A DNA stretch of 64,000 nt. It comes from Syngnathus acus (Eukaryota > Chordata > Actinopteri > Syngnathiformes > Syngnathidae). Both the position numbers and the translations under genes were made by a program. The stretch is from contig NC_051088.1 in NCBI RefSeq assembly GCF_901709675.1, positions 3,791,164 through 3,855,163 of the forward strand, written 5' to 3'. Shown in pieces: positions 30,267-42,427 of the stretch (within the stretch, counting starts at the first letter, position 1; each line of letters begins with the position of its first letter). Below the pieces are notes generated by a model. It was not told the DNA's origin. It saw only the letters and a list, made by a program, of their open reading frames with translations, and did not search any database.

Positions 30267-31794
30267 AAGAAAAGAAAACTCTATGAAAAAGATGTATGAA
30301 AATCTACATGCATATATGTCTAATTATATAAAATGATTAACATAAAAGCAACAACGTTATGGTAGCTACCTTTCCCTGGATTTTTTCCACACGGCAGCAC
30401 ATCAAAGACTTGTGGGCAAAATGACAGCTGGTGACGAGTGATTTCAAAAGGCTTTTTATGGCGTTGTGCTCAAATGAATTGACTTTCCATGGAGGTGCTC
30501 TCATTTGTGCTCGCCTTGGGAGAGGTAGGATGCTGGCGCCCTGTACGTGGCCCTCTACCACCTTATGATTTCAAGAACAATATGCACTAAAGAGGAAAAC
30601 ATGCATATGCCATGTACATATACAGATATCACTAACACACATTGAGCTGTGCTTTGATTTGCAAGTATGACTGAAAGGGTTGACTGTTTCTGTATTGATT
30701 GTTCAAACAAAATGATTGATGTTTTATGAGAGACAAAGAATCCGACTGAAAGCTTGTCGGATCCCAATTCACGATTGGCTTCGGAGTTGCGGCGGGCAAA
30801 TATAAGAAGATAATGAGTTTAAGTTTTGCCTGACATGTTCCTCAGTTTCTGCAATGCTTTCTATTTTCATGTTTTGGATTCACAACATTGATAATCAAGC
30901 AGGATCTCAGTTTACATTTTTGTTTAGCAGGGACGATACAAGACCATTGGCGGTCGCGGAATGTCTGAATCGTGCTGAAGTACCGCCACGGCGTCAGAGT
31001 CCGCAGCGTTCCATTAGCTGGGCACTCAGCTACTTTTGGATGTAAAGTAATTGTCATTATCAAGCTGCCGGAGATGGCGGCGCACAGGCATACAGTCCGA
31101 CGAATGTCTTTGTTGGGGTTTGACGGATATATTGGCTCAAAAAAAGTTGATTTTTGCAGAGACCATAGTGATATAGTTGGTTGCGCTGTTAGCTCTTAAA
31201 ACCCTTCACTAGATGTGTGGGAAATTTCAATAGCAAGTTTGGAAGTTTGACAGCAGGGGAAAACCCGATTGCGCTTTTTAGAGTGAGTCTGCCTTTTTTG
31301 AGGGGGAAAAAATGGTTACTTTAGAATGTTGAGGTTTGAGCTCACTGTATGTATTGCTTTTTACATATTTATTATTTGCTGCGTGAGGCTTTTCTCCCAA
31401 TATTGGTAGGCTGGTTTTGTGAAATCGCATTAACAAAACCAACTGGAATCATGCTGCGTTGCATGAACCATTCAACATGCCAGCAGAGAAATATTTGATG
31501 TTTTGGGTGTGGAGGTGCAGTAATCACTGGAGCTGCCATTTGGGTTTTACCAATGACGTAAATTAACAAGAAATGCACTAATGTCCAAATACATCTGCTC
31601 GTGGAAAATGTGAAATGATTTTTGCAAGCGTTTGCTTGACAGGCAGAAATGACCACCACCCCGTCCTTTTATGTTTGGCTTATTTTATTGATTTTGATTT
31701 TGGGTTGGGATTGTCAAAGGAAATATAGATAATTGATCAAACAAGTGTTTGAGACACAATCCTAGAACTGTAAGAATTGTCACCAAAAAATAAA
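30267..31794 (+). other. larp4 3' UTR region, polyadenylation signal 31789-31794
   Basis: AATAAA at 31789-31794 is a good signal about 1.5 kb after the stop, usual for LARP4-type transcripts. No coding frame is supported in between. Confidence 0.4.
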
Positions 31795-32514
31795 TTATTT
31801 TGATTTGGCTTTTCCTGTGTCACATTCTTCTTTTCTCTGCTTCTGCGTGCATCATACGCCATGGCAAATACATTTTACTTACTCTATTTTTGTGTAAGAG
31901 TGAGAAAGTGAGCTTCTGTAAGCAAGCGCTGATAGTTTGGGGAGGGTTGTTAATGTGTCCTATTTTTTAAAAACATGGCCTCGTGTGTTTGTTGTATTTT
32001 GGAGATTTCTAGTCAAACATTTTCTTTACAGTAATAGTATTCTATGTGCCCCTACTAGTCTAAACTGCATTCTGATAAACTATTTGTGGAGTACAAATTA
32101 AGCAGTAATATCTTAATCTGGTCTGTAAGGAGGATAAATGCAAATTGGTCTTGACGTATGAAATTTGGTACACTGGTACTTGTTAGGATGCTCTATCCAT
32201 ATTGGATGATTTAAAATGGCCACCCATCAAAAAATTATTTCCCTCTTAGTCACTGAAAAGTCATAGAGTTACAAATAGATTCACTTCTTGGGGGGGTGCC
32301 ACAATATTACTGACAGTAAAATTTTAAATGTTTTGTGACGATGAAATGTATATCAGCTGCAAATGAAACAATGAGGTCAATATGCATACAGATTTGAGAT
32401 ATTTGAGACAATATACAGCAGTGATCAACAAGATCATAGGCCAAGTCTGACCCACCGAACCACACAATCCGGCTCCTGACTAGATTCCATAATTCTGAGA
32501 ATCAAAGACAAAAG
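31795..32514. other. larp4-asb8 intergenic sequence, nothing recognised
   Basis: AT-rich, no supported features. Confidence 0.45.
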
Positions 32515-32703
32515 GCTGACTTAAAGGCAAAAACATAATGCCTTATGTTTTGTAATGAAACGGAAAATAATTTAAAAAAAAAATAAAATATATATATATA
32601 TATATATTGACCAATAGGTGGCATTCATTAGGTATAAATTTTCAGGTCGCTGACTTAAAGGATAAAACATAATGCCTTATGTTTTGTAATGAAATGGAAA
32701 AAA

Positions 32704-32765
<62 letters not shown>

Positions 32766-32816
32766 TTTTACATATTGACCAATAGGTGGCATTCATTAGG
32801 TATAAATTTTCAGGTC
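32515..32816. repeat. Two-copy tandem duplication around a (TA)n array
   Basis: GCTGACTTAAAGG begins both units (32515 and 32649); both end CATTAGGTATAAATTTTCAG. The units are 134 and 168 bp, the difference being mainly expansion of TA in the second. Confidence 0.93.
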
Positions 32817-33016
32817 GCTGGAGTTTTCATTGAAGAGAACTTGCTTGTTCTCATATCTATACCGGTGTTGTTTTCTTTGAAAAGCATTTTGGAATCAGTT
32901 GCTGAATTGGATTTAAAAGAAATTCTAATGAAAACAAATACCTGAAGTTACCTTCAATCAGTGTTGATCTATTTACAGAAAAAAATATTTCATAGAGAGA
33001 GAGAGATATCGATGGC

Positions 33017-33117
33017 ACACACGCACACACACAGCACACACACACACACACACACGCACACACACACACGGTACGCACGCACACACACACACACGCACAC
33101 ACACACACACACACTGC
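33017..33117. repeat. Interrupted (CA)n microsatellite
   Basis: CA repeats with GCAC, AGCA and GGTACGCACG interruptions. Confidence 0.93.
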
Positions 33118-33149
33118 GGTTTGCACTAGTGCAGTGGTCGAGGAACCTG

Positions 33150-33180
33150 GGGCGTGGTCACATGTGACGATGACGTCTTA
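33150..33180 (+). promoter_or_regulatory. Palindromic M-box plus CRE-like site, presumptive asb8 promoter
   Basis: GTCACATGTGAC at 33157-33168 is a perfect 12-bp palindrome around CACATG, the high-affinity site class for MITF/TFE/USF bHLH-zip factors. Two bases later comes TGACGTCT (33171), a CRE with one mismatch. They lie in a modestly CpG-bearing stretch 0.85 kb before the asb8 start codon. Binding is inferred only. Confidence 0.45.
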
Positions 33181-34032
33181 TTTTTGTCTGTCAAACCGAG
33201 TAGCAAATAAACGGTCCCTCCAAATAGGCAGCTTGACAAACGCGTCAGTTTGCTGATCACTAACGGTACGTATTCGCCTTTAACCGTCCACTTCTAGAGG
33301 GTCGAAGGAAGGTCCATCGCTAAGAACTCAAAATTGTTGTCGTTTGTGTATTATGTGCCTTCGGTGTTTGGTTTTCAATGCTCACTGCATTAGCTTGCTA
33401 GCTAGCTAATGCTAGCGAGCTTGCTATCTGTTGCCGTACTGTAGACAGTGGTGCAAAAATAGCCCAATTTTTTTTTTAAATGAGGTCGTCAGCTTGTTCT
33501 AGGTGCTGTGTGGTTATCAAACGTATTCCCACGGTATAACGTGTGCATCCTTTTTCAACAATATATTTTCATTTGGCGTCGGATCGTGAGTAATGTTAAC
33601 GTGGCGGATCATGCATTTACATTCAATAGCCACATTTAAGTATAATATGTAATGTATGCTTATTGTTAAACTATGTCAATGTAACATGCAATATAATATT
33701 GCGTGTCACCTGTTTCTGTCAATATTTCCCAAAGTTCAATGATTAACTGTAATTAGAGGTATAACAATACAATAAATTCCATTGGATGATTTTACAAAGC
33801 TATTTCAAATAAAATGTAACAATGACCTGGCCCATGTGCCAGATTTAATATCAAACGTGGCCCTTCAGCACGAAGGTTTTCCCCACCCCTTCCTTCGATG
33901 CACCCTGAGCAGGTCTTGCAAGAGTTGCTGATGTCAGTGCACTGCTGCTGTGTTTCCCTCCTTACACTTAACCCTGTGTGTGGATGTGCCACAGTGTCAC
34001 CCCTGTATGGGTGCCATGGTCGTCAGTAACAC
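33181..34032 (+). other. Region upstream of asb8 start, probable 5' UTR exon and intron
   Basis: A GCTAGC-rich near-palindrome lies near 33391-33425. I cannot define a leader exon; the coding start at 34033 is preceded by a pyrimidine-poor stretch. Confidence 0.3.
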
Positions 34033-36538
34033 ATGAGTTCTACTATGTGGTACATCATGCAAAGCATTCAAAGTAAATACTCCCTGTCCGAGCGGCTCAT
34101 CCGCACCATCGCTGCCATCCGTTCCTTCCCGCATGACAACGTGGAGGATCTCATTCGCAAGGTGACCTGTCTTGTCTGACTATATAGCCAGAATATGTTT
34201 TCCCATTTTTTGTGTTGATGGATGTTGTTAATATGTCACACAAAGGGTGCCGATGTGAACCGCATGCATGGCACACTGAAGCCCCTGCACTGCGCCTGCA
34301 TGGTTGCTGATGCTGACTGTGTGGAGCTGCTGTTGGAGAAGGGGGCAGAGGTATGTGTCACACTATGAGTGGGCAGGCGCTCCAGAGACTTATTTGTTTT
34401 CATGCAAGCAACTCAAAGGTCACTTTTACAAAATATGTCCTCTTAAGTGATTGAGAATTTTTGGGGCACAGTTGGGATATGCATCGCGGCAGTGAAAAAG
34501 AGATGAAAAAAAAACATGATATTAGTTATCAGCAGATCACAAAAAGGCCTTTTCCAAATGTGGATAAAAATCGTTTTGTATATCTGTATATGGAAGTGCA
34601 TCTTAAACACACTGATGCCTGATCTTTGGTAGCTTGACATCACTGAATTACAGTAATCCCTCATTTTTCGCTGGGGTTACGTTCCAAAAAAACCCTGTGA
34701 TAGGCGAAATCCGTGAAGTAGAAACCTTTATTTTATTACCATTATTATACATGTATAACATTGAAACCAAACTACAAAACCTGTTTTCATGCCCAAGCAT
34801 TTGTTTAACAAAGAGAAGTAAACGCTTTCTTACAAATAACTACAGTACAAGAGTTTTAATCATCAATGCAAAGTACATACTATATAGTTACGTACTATAG
34901 ACAAATTGTGAATCACGCATATTTCACTGCGCTTCTGACTGTGCCGCTGCCGCCTGACTCCACTCTGTAGTGCCTTTTTCTTCTGAAGCCATAACACAAT
35001 GCACTGTGAAAAAAATCTGTGAAGCAGCGAGGCCGTGAAAGGTGAACCGCGATATAGCGAAGGATTGCTGTACTGTACACCAATCAGTGATATTTATACA
35101 CCAGCATCTGCCCAAACAACACAAATAAACGTTATAAAGACACTCTCTAAATCTAAACTCCAGGGAATGCATTGACACTAACATGTAATGTAAATATAGT
35201 ACATTAGAGGGTTAAATTTTTTTAAATATTCTCTGTTTGGGTGTGTCGATAATTAACTGCTGACTGTGAATAGTGGATACTCGTTTCTTGTGGTTCACTT
35301 TTTAAGGCTTCTCTGTGTTGTGGATCTTTTTTATTTTACTTATAACCAGAGGTGAGCAATTTGCCAAATTTTCACAATCCATCATTCATCCTTCTTCCAT
35401 CCACAAGCTAGCAAAATGAGTAAAACAAACAAAAGTATTTGGAAAGTTTCTCTGCAATTGCAAAGGGCCCACTGAGGATTCAATACAAGTGCCTTTTGTG
35501 TTTCTTTCAACACAAAAGAAAGATGCAATTCATAGATAATAATAGAAGACACACTTGAAATATGGATTTATGGCAAGAGGTGATTCCCATGCTTGGCTCT
35601 CCAATGAGTCAATGCGCCTTCAAAACTTTTCCCTCAACAAATGTAAGTGTCTTGAGAACCTCATACTTGACATACTTGACTTTTGTTAAGGCTAAAAAGT
35701 AATTCACTCTTGGTGGGGGAAAAAAAACAGTGATATGCAGTAGATAAGGCGAGTTAATTTTGGCGTTTGTGGTTGTAAGGTCATATGATTTATGTCCCTG
35801 GAAACGTAAATACATCATATAAAAACCTCACACTGGGCTTGTATTGGAATTTGGACTTTGCATTGTATGTCCCGCCCTAGCGTAATCTCTGCATCTTGTC
35901 AGGTGAACGCTTTAGATGGCTACAACCGCACGGCGCTCCACTATGCAGCAGAGAAGGACGAGAGCTGTGTGGAGCTGCTGCTGGAGTACGGGGCCCAGCC
36001 CAACGCTCTGGATGGCAATAAGGACACTCCGCTCCACTGGGCCGCGTTTAAAGACAACCCCGAGTGTGTGCGAGCGCTGCTCGACAGCGGGGCTTGCCCC
36101 AATGCCCGCGACTACAACAGTGATACGCCACTGAGCTGGGCAGCCATGAAGGGTAACCTGGAAAGCGTCAAAGTGCTTTTGGACTATGGCGCACAGGTGC
36201 ATGTGACCAACTTGAAGGGCCAGACGCCCATATCCCGACTGGTGGCCCTCTTGGCACGCGGCCTGGGCACCGAGCAGGAGGAGGAGTGCCTGGAATTGTT
36301 GTGCCGGGCAGCCGGGCACTTCAAAATCCGCCGGGCCGACGGAACGCTTCCCAAAGAGCTTAGTAAGGATCCACAGCTGCTTGCCAGGCTCACCGGCATG
36401 GTAGCCCAGGCGCCCACACTGCGCTCTCTGGCACGCTGCGCCGTGAGGCATAGTCTTGGCGTGCGGTTCCTGCCCACAGCAGTCAAAGAGCTTCCTCTAC
36501 CAGAGACCATCAAGGAGTATCTCCTCCTCAGAGACTAA
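34033..36538 (+). CDS. asb8: Ankyrin repeat and SOCS box protein 8
   Basis: ASB proteins are substrate receptors of Elongin B/C-Cullin 5-Rbx2 ubiquitin ligases. Coding exons are 34033-34161, 34246-34350 and 35903-36538, giving 289 residues (human 288) with every junction in phase 0. The N-terminus MSSTMWYIMQSIQSKYSLSE is nearly identical to mammals. Four ankyrin repeats occupy about 44-78, 79-110, 111-143 and 144-176, with TPLHWAA and TALHYAA signatures. The C-terminal SOCS box (about 246-289) has a BC-box around LRSLARCAVRHSLG and the Cul5-box LPLPETIKEYLL. A mild oddity is the Lys at the exon 1/2 junction (IRKGAD) where human has Gly. Exon 3 is GC-rich relative to flanking DNA. Confidence 0.98.
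34649..35072. mobile_element. MITE in asb8 intron 2
   Basis: Left end TACAGTAATCCCTCATTTTT with CGC, right end GCGAAGGATTGCTGTA, an imperfect inverted pair ending in TA on both sides, 424 bp. Fragments of the same family appear near 26725 and at 57472-58465. No coding capacity. Confidence 0.8.
35073..35902 (+). other. asb8 intron 2, distal part
   Basis: No feature recognised apart from a short poly-A near 35722. Confidence 0.45.
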
Positions 36539-38186
36539 GACAGCATTGGGTTGCGGCGGAGTTTTTCTTCTTGCCTCAAACAAACACAACAGCCTCTCAT
36601 GCCCCCTTTCCACTGCGCAGAACTGGATCGAGGCGATCTAGTTGAAAACTGCGCTGCACTGAGCGCCTCAGTCTAAACAAGACATACTTACAAAAGTGAC
36701 TCATTCAGCTGCCATCAGTATATTGGAAGAAAAAAAAATTAACATTGACAGGCATTCAAGTACTTTACTACAAGTAATTTATTGTTTTGGGCACTTAGTG
36801 CAATATGATTACATATAGTATTTTAGAACAAAAGTACATGGACAACGGGAGAGTCCTTGAATTTGGATCTTGAACACCTATGTATCAGAAGGCCACACAA
36901 AGCAGGCCAAAATCACACAAATCAAAATTGTAGAATTGAATTAAATATCCCACCAAAAATACCAGTAAACTCGTATCACTAAATCAGTCATATTGTTAAG
37001 AAGTATTGTTTTTTTCCAGAATGTGGCCCAAATACGCCTTCATGCCTCAATGTATCATAACAGGATAGCAAATTAATCTCTGTTGCTAAATCCCGTATTT
37101 CACTGAACTGCAAAGGTTGGCAAGCATTTGCGCACGAATGTTTATTTTTTATTTTTTTTCCCCCCTCATCAGGGTTTGTTTAAAGTCGCAAACCGTCTCA
37201 CAGACGTTCGCTAGACATTCATCAACAGTTTTGAGGGTCGTCAACAGTTTTTTGTTTTTGTCGCAAATAAAATTTGATCTTTTCAACAAGAAAAAGTGTT
37301 TGCAACTTTTTGCAACCTTTTAGGATTCCTGACGAAAAAAAACAAATCTACATGCGCAAATAATTGCGGCTCAGTGAGATACAGGCTTAACAACAGTAAA
37401 GAGATTCTTGTGTGTTTGACTCTTGACAAGTTTCAATATGTACTGATCCGATATTGACTTGCTATGCTTGGAACACTGACAGAACAGTTACTAACATAAG
37501 GTAGTTACAGTGGAAAAGGGGCATGGCATGTCAAGTACGTAGCTTTTGATGAAATGTCACCAGAAGTTACAGTGAAGTGTGTTTAAGAATGTCACACGGC
37601 TGTATCGCTGCACCATTTACATTTCATGTTATATAATTCATGGAGGCACCTCTAAAATTCCAAGCACTTAGTCTGTCAAGGCGGTCTTTAATGCACGGAA
37701 CAAGGATGAGAGATTTTATTTCATGTTGTTCCAGGGATCATCACTTTCTTTTACACTACTGAGGTAACAAATGATGGGTAACAAATTGATCACCTAAGTC
37801 TCGCCTGATAACGTGACACCTTGCCTGCTGTTCTGTGTGCAATTCAACGTAAAACAAAGTTGCCATAGAGGAGCGAACCGTTCGCTCTGTTTGTGTATGC
37901 GCGTGTGTGTGTTTTAAACTGTCTCTAATGTAACTATAATGAACATCAAGTTACTAATATTTTTAAGATTTACACAATATGCTTTGTATTATGTACCTAA
38001 GTTGAAAATGAATGGTTTTGTGTTGTGGTGCTGCAGATGTTTATATCATGTTAAAGGTGCATCTTCTTTACGCCAACAAAAGCATCTTTTTTTGGGGGGG
38101 GGGGGTAACTTTAATGAATGTAATGTACTTTTTCATTTTTTGTGTACATCAATAGTCATCATCAGGTAGTAATTTAAATAAAATAC
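36539..38186 (+). other. asb8 3' UTR and flank; poly(A) signals 37266 and 38177
   Basis: AATAAA occurs at 37266-37271 and 38177-38182; either could end the transcript. A G-rich tract lies at 38093-38105. No second gene is visible. Confidence 0.4.
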
Positions 38187-38487
38187 GTCAGACGTCCTGG
38201 AAGCAGGGGCTTGAAGGTGAGTGTCTGATGGCCGGGCAAAGGCAACATGAGTCCCTCTTCCCATGGGCTCACCACCTGTGGGAGGGACCAAAGGGATTGG
38301 CTGGGCGGTGGCCAAAGGCTTGGCGGTCCAATCAAGACTGGCTACAGAAGCTGGCTCGAGGGGACGTGGAATGTCCCCTCTGGCTGGAAAAGAGCCCGAG
38401 GTGGTATGCGCGGTAGAAAATAAGTGATTTCAATGCTCACGTGGGCAATGACAGTGAGACTTGGAGAGGCGTGATTGGGAAGAACGC

Positions 38488-38512
38488 ACCCCCCCCCCCC
38501 CCCCCCCCCCCG
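38488..38512. repeat. Poly-C tract within the LINE
   Basis: About 24 C residues expanded from the shorter C run present at this position in the LINE family. Confidence 0.85.
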
Positions 38513-39746
38513 ATCAGAACCCGAGCAGTGTTGTATTGCTGGACTTCTGTGCTCGACATGGATTGTCCATAATGAACACCATGTTCAAACCTAAGGGTGG
38601 ATGCACTTGGCACCAGGACACCCTAAGGCGCAGTTCAATGATTGACTTTGTAGTGGTGTCATCGGATTTGCGGCCACATGTTTTGGACACTAGGGTGAAG
38701 AGAGGAGCGGAGCTGTCAACTGATCAATACTTGGTGGTGGGTTGGCTACGATGCTGGGGGAAGATGCCGGTCTGACCTGGCAGACCCAAATGTATTGAGG
38801 GTTTGCTGGGAAGGTTTGGCAGACTCCCCTGTCAGAAAAAGCTTCAACTCCCACCTCCAGCAGGTCTTTTCCCACATCCTGGGGGAGGTGGGCAACATTG
38901 AGTCTGAGTGGACCATGTTCTTTGCCTCCATTGTTGAGACGGCCGACTAAAGCTGTGGTTGTAAGGTGGCAACAATCCCCGAACCCGCTGGTGGACACCG
39001 CCGGTAAGGGATGTTGTCAAGCTGAAGGAGTCCTATCATGCCTTTTTGACCTGTGGGACTCAGGAGGCCGCCGACAGGTACCGGATGGCCAAGTGAAACG
39101 TGGCTTCGGCAGTCGCTGAGCCAAAAATAGGGGCATGAGGGGTTCGGCGAGGCCATGGAAAATTACTTCCGGACGACTTCGGTGAAATTCTGGTCCACTA
39201 TCCGGCGTCTCAGGAGGGGGAAGCAGTGCACCGCCAACACTGTTTACGGTGGAGATGGCGTGCTGCTGACCTTGACTCGGGAAGTTATGAGTTAGTGGGG
39301 CGAGTACTTCAAAGACCGCCTCAATTCCACCGACACGGTGGAAGCAGAGCCTGGGGACTCTGAGGTGGGCTCTCTAATCTCTGGGGTTGAAGTCACAGAG
39401 ATAGTTTAAAAACTTCTCTGTGGCAATGCCCCGGGGGTGGATGAGATCCACCCAGAGTTCCTAAAGAATCTGGATGTTGTGGGGCTGTCCTGGTTGACAC
39501 GCCTCTACTACATCGCGAGGACATCGGGGACAGTACCTCTGTATTAGCAGACTGGGGTGGTAGGCCCCCTTTTCAACAAGGGGGACCGGAGGATGCGTTC
39601 CAACTACAAAGGGATCAAACTCCTCAGCCTCCCTGGTAAGGTCTATTCAGGGGTGCTGGAGAGAAGGGTCCGTCGGGAGGTCGAATCTCGGATTCAGGAG
39701 GAGCAGAGTGGTATTCGTCCTGGCCATGGAACAGTGAACCAGCTAT

Positions 39747-40014
39747 ACAGTGCCTTGCGAAAGTATTCGGCCCCCTTGAACCTTTCAACATTTCGCGACA
39801 TTTCAGGCTTCAAACATAAAGATATAAAAGTTTATTTTTTTGTCAAGAATCAACAACAAGTGGGACACAATCGTGAAGTGGAACAAAATTTATTGGATAA
39901 TTTAAACTTTTTTAACAAATGAAAAACTGAAAAGTGGGGCCTGCAATATTATTCGGCCCCTTTACTTTCAGTGCAGCAAACTCACTCCAGAAGTTCAGTG
40001 AGGATCTTTGAATG
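39747..40014. mobile_element. Tc1-like left end inserted in the LINE
   Basis: CAGTGCCTTGCGAAAGTATT is a classical Tc1 terminal repeat beginning after TA within the LINE. It continues with wording of a known fish Tc1 derivative (ACAAGTGGGACACAATCGTG, AGCAAACTCACTCCAGAAG). No right terminus is found; the next repeat follows directly. Confidence 0.75.
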
Positions 40015-40896
40015 AAGAACGAAAAAAGTAAATCCTTAAATCTGAACTTTTTTTTTTTTTTTTATATATATCATTGCAACATTGTATATTGCCATGAACT
40101 GGGTCATGTGTTGCCGGAGAGGGGTTGTGAGGGGAGGTGAACTTGTGGCAAACGTCAAGGTCTTTTGCAGTGAGTTTGTGTGAGCTGTTTCAGAGTTCTT
40201 AAACATATCACTATGCAACTGTGGGAACAAGGGGGAGAGAGAGCGAGAAAGTGTGTGCGCTGTTCATGTTTTTTGTGTGCCATTAACTCAGCATTCAAAG
40301 AAGATTAAACTATATCATGATACTTTTAATGCATGTATATTAGCCAGTCATTTGTGAGTCACTTGATCTATTCTGTTTTGACTTGCATTGCATATCCAAT
40401 GAAGTTGGACACGCAAGAAAATGTAGACAAATGCTGCATGCACTTGAGGTCATTTATTGACTGAAACTACAGCAGGGGTCATCAACTCCGGTCGCTGACA
40501 GTGAGGGGCGTGCCTCTGATCAATGTACATCACTGCAGACAAGCGCGCCAGCCAGCCTGTCACGAACAAGGCAGGACAACCATGTGCATCATGGACTGTT
40601 TATTGAGGGAATATGAAAAGAGGAAAAGGGGAAAAGGGAGGCTGGAATGCCAGCAGAGCAGGTGCACGAGGCGACTGACGAGCCGGTCAGCGTGCTCGCG
40701 TCGTGTGTCGTGGTGGCATCTCATTACACAGCGGATCAGGCAAACGGAAATCAGGTGGAAGGCGTGCGTGTGTCAAGGCAGACAACCAGCCAGGCTATAC
40801 AACGGATCAGGCAAACGGGAATCAAGTGACAGGGGTGCGTATGTCAAAGCAGACGAAACGGCATGGACTGACCGGCAACGAACGACGTCTATATGT
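40015..40896 (+). repeat. Dispersed repeat C, copy 1
   Basis: Nearly the reverse complement of 61680-62540 over its whole length. It carries two 71-bp units (GGATCAGGCAAACGG at 40733 and 40804) and, on the minus strand, CTCAATAAACAGTCC with a poly(A)-type AATAAA. This could be a solo LTR or a non-coding transposon; no coding frame is conserved. Confidence 0.8.
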
Positions 40897-42046
40897 ATAC
40901 CCTCGGCAGATTCCTCGAGGGTGCATGGGAGCTCAACCAGTCCACAAGTTTTTTGTCGCTGGAGAAGGCGTTCGACCGTGTCTCTCTGGGAGTTCTGTGG
41001 GGCGTGCTTCGGGAGTACGGGTTACCGAACCCACTGATAAGAACGGTTCAGTCCCTGTACCACCGATGTCAGAGTTTGGTCCGCATTTCTGGCAGTGAGT
41101 TGGCTTTATCGATGAGGGTAGGACTCCGCCAAGGCTTTCCTCTGTCACCGATTCTGTTCATAACTTTTATTGTCATAATTTTTAGGCGCAGCCGAGGCAT
41201 TGAGGGTGTCCGGTTTAGTGATTTTAGGAACGCATCTCTGCTTTTAGCAGATGATGTGGTTCTTCTTCAAGCCGTGATCTCCAGTTTTCACTGGAGCAGC
41301 CGAGTGTGAAGCGGTTGGGATGAAAATCAGCACCTCCCAATCTGAGACCATGATCCTCAGTCGGAACAGAGTGGAATGCCCTCTCTGGGGATACGCTCTT
41401 GCCCCAAGTAGAGGAGTTCAAGTATCTTGGGGTCTTGTTCACGAGCGAGGGCAGGATGGAACGTGAGGTCGACAGGTGGATCGCTGCAGCATCTGCTCCG
41501 TACTGGTCCGGTGTGGTGAAGAGAGAGCTGAGACAAGAGGCGAAGAGGGAGCGGAGCCGAAAGGTGAAGCTCACAATTTACCGGTCCATCTACGTTCCTG
41601 CCCTTACCTATGGTCACGAACGAGATTCCGGATACAAGCGGCCGAAATGAGTTTCCTTCGCAGGGTATCTGAGGTATCCCTTGGAGAAAGGCTGAGAAGC
41701 TCGGTCATCCATGAGGGTCACGGAGTGAAGCTGCTGCTCCTCCACATTTAGAGGAGCCAGATGAGTTGGCTCAGGCATGTCTTCAGGATGCCTCCTGTAC
41801 GCCTCCTTGGGGGATGTGTTGCATGTCCCACCGGCAGGAGATACCGGGGATGACCCAGGAAGCGCTGGAGAGACTGTCTCTCAGCTGGCCTGGGAACGCC
41901 TTGGGGTCCCCCGGGATGAGCAGGACTGGGGAGTAGCTGGGTAAAGGGAAGTCTGGGCCTCCCTCCTAAAGCTGCTGCCCCCGCGACCCGACTCCGGATA
42001 AGCGGTAGAAGATAATGGTGGATACATCAGAGGTGCCCATTACACA

Positions 42047-42416
42047 ACTATCCATCCATCCATCCATTTTCTGTACCGCTTTGTCCCCACGGGGGTCGCG
42101 GGCGCGCTGGAGCCTATCCCAGCCGTCATCGGGCAGTAGCCGGGGGACACCCTGAACTGGTTGCCAGCCAATCGCAGGGCACACAGAGACGAACAACCAT
42201 CCGCACTCGTACTCACACCTGGGGGCAATTTGGAGTGCTCAATCGGTCTACCAAGCATGTTTTTGGGATGTGGGAGGAAACCGGAGTGCCCGGAGAGAAA
42301 ACCCACGCGGACACGGGGAGAACATGCAAACAAACAGGGAGGGCCGGAGGTGGAATCGAACCCGCACCCTCCTAACTGTGAGGCGGACGTGCTACCCAGT
42401 GCTCCACCGAGCCGCC
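42047..42416 (-). mobile_element. Family B SINE, array copy 1
   Basis: Reverse complement of the SINE at 26893. Tail CCATCCATCC at left, box B complement GGAATCGAACC-type wording (TGGAATCGAACCCGCACC) at right. Flanked by CCCATTACACAACT at 42036 and 42417. Confidence 0.93.
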
Positions 42417-42427
42417 CCCATTACACA

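Larger units (their letters stand above)
38187..42018 (+). mobile_element. RTE/Rex3-like LINE, near full span, interrupted
   Basis: Reads from the 5' region (GGACGTGGAATGTCCCCTCT near 38360) through endonuclease (DFCARHGLSIMNTMFKPKGG, IDFVVVSSDLRPHVLD, GAELSTDQYLVVGW), linker, reverse transcriptase ([20 protein letters not shown] near 39620; EKAFDRVSLGVLWGVLREYG near 40960; LRQGFPLSPILF; LADDVVLL near 41240) to the end GGATAAGCGGTAGAAGATAA. An insertion lies at 39747-40896. There is an internal deletion near 38416 and many frameshifts, so it is inactive. Confidence 0.9.

Noticed and set aside
35912-36451. 179-codon frame on the minus strand
   Set aside because: It is the antisense shadow of asb8 exon 3, whose + strand product is unmistakable.
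40501-41098. 178- and 131-codon frames
   Set aside because: They run from repeat C into LINE sequence, and the same frame in the 61.7-kb copy is broken differently.
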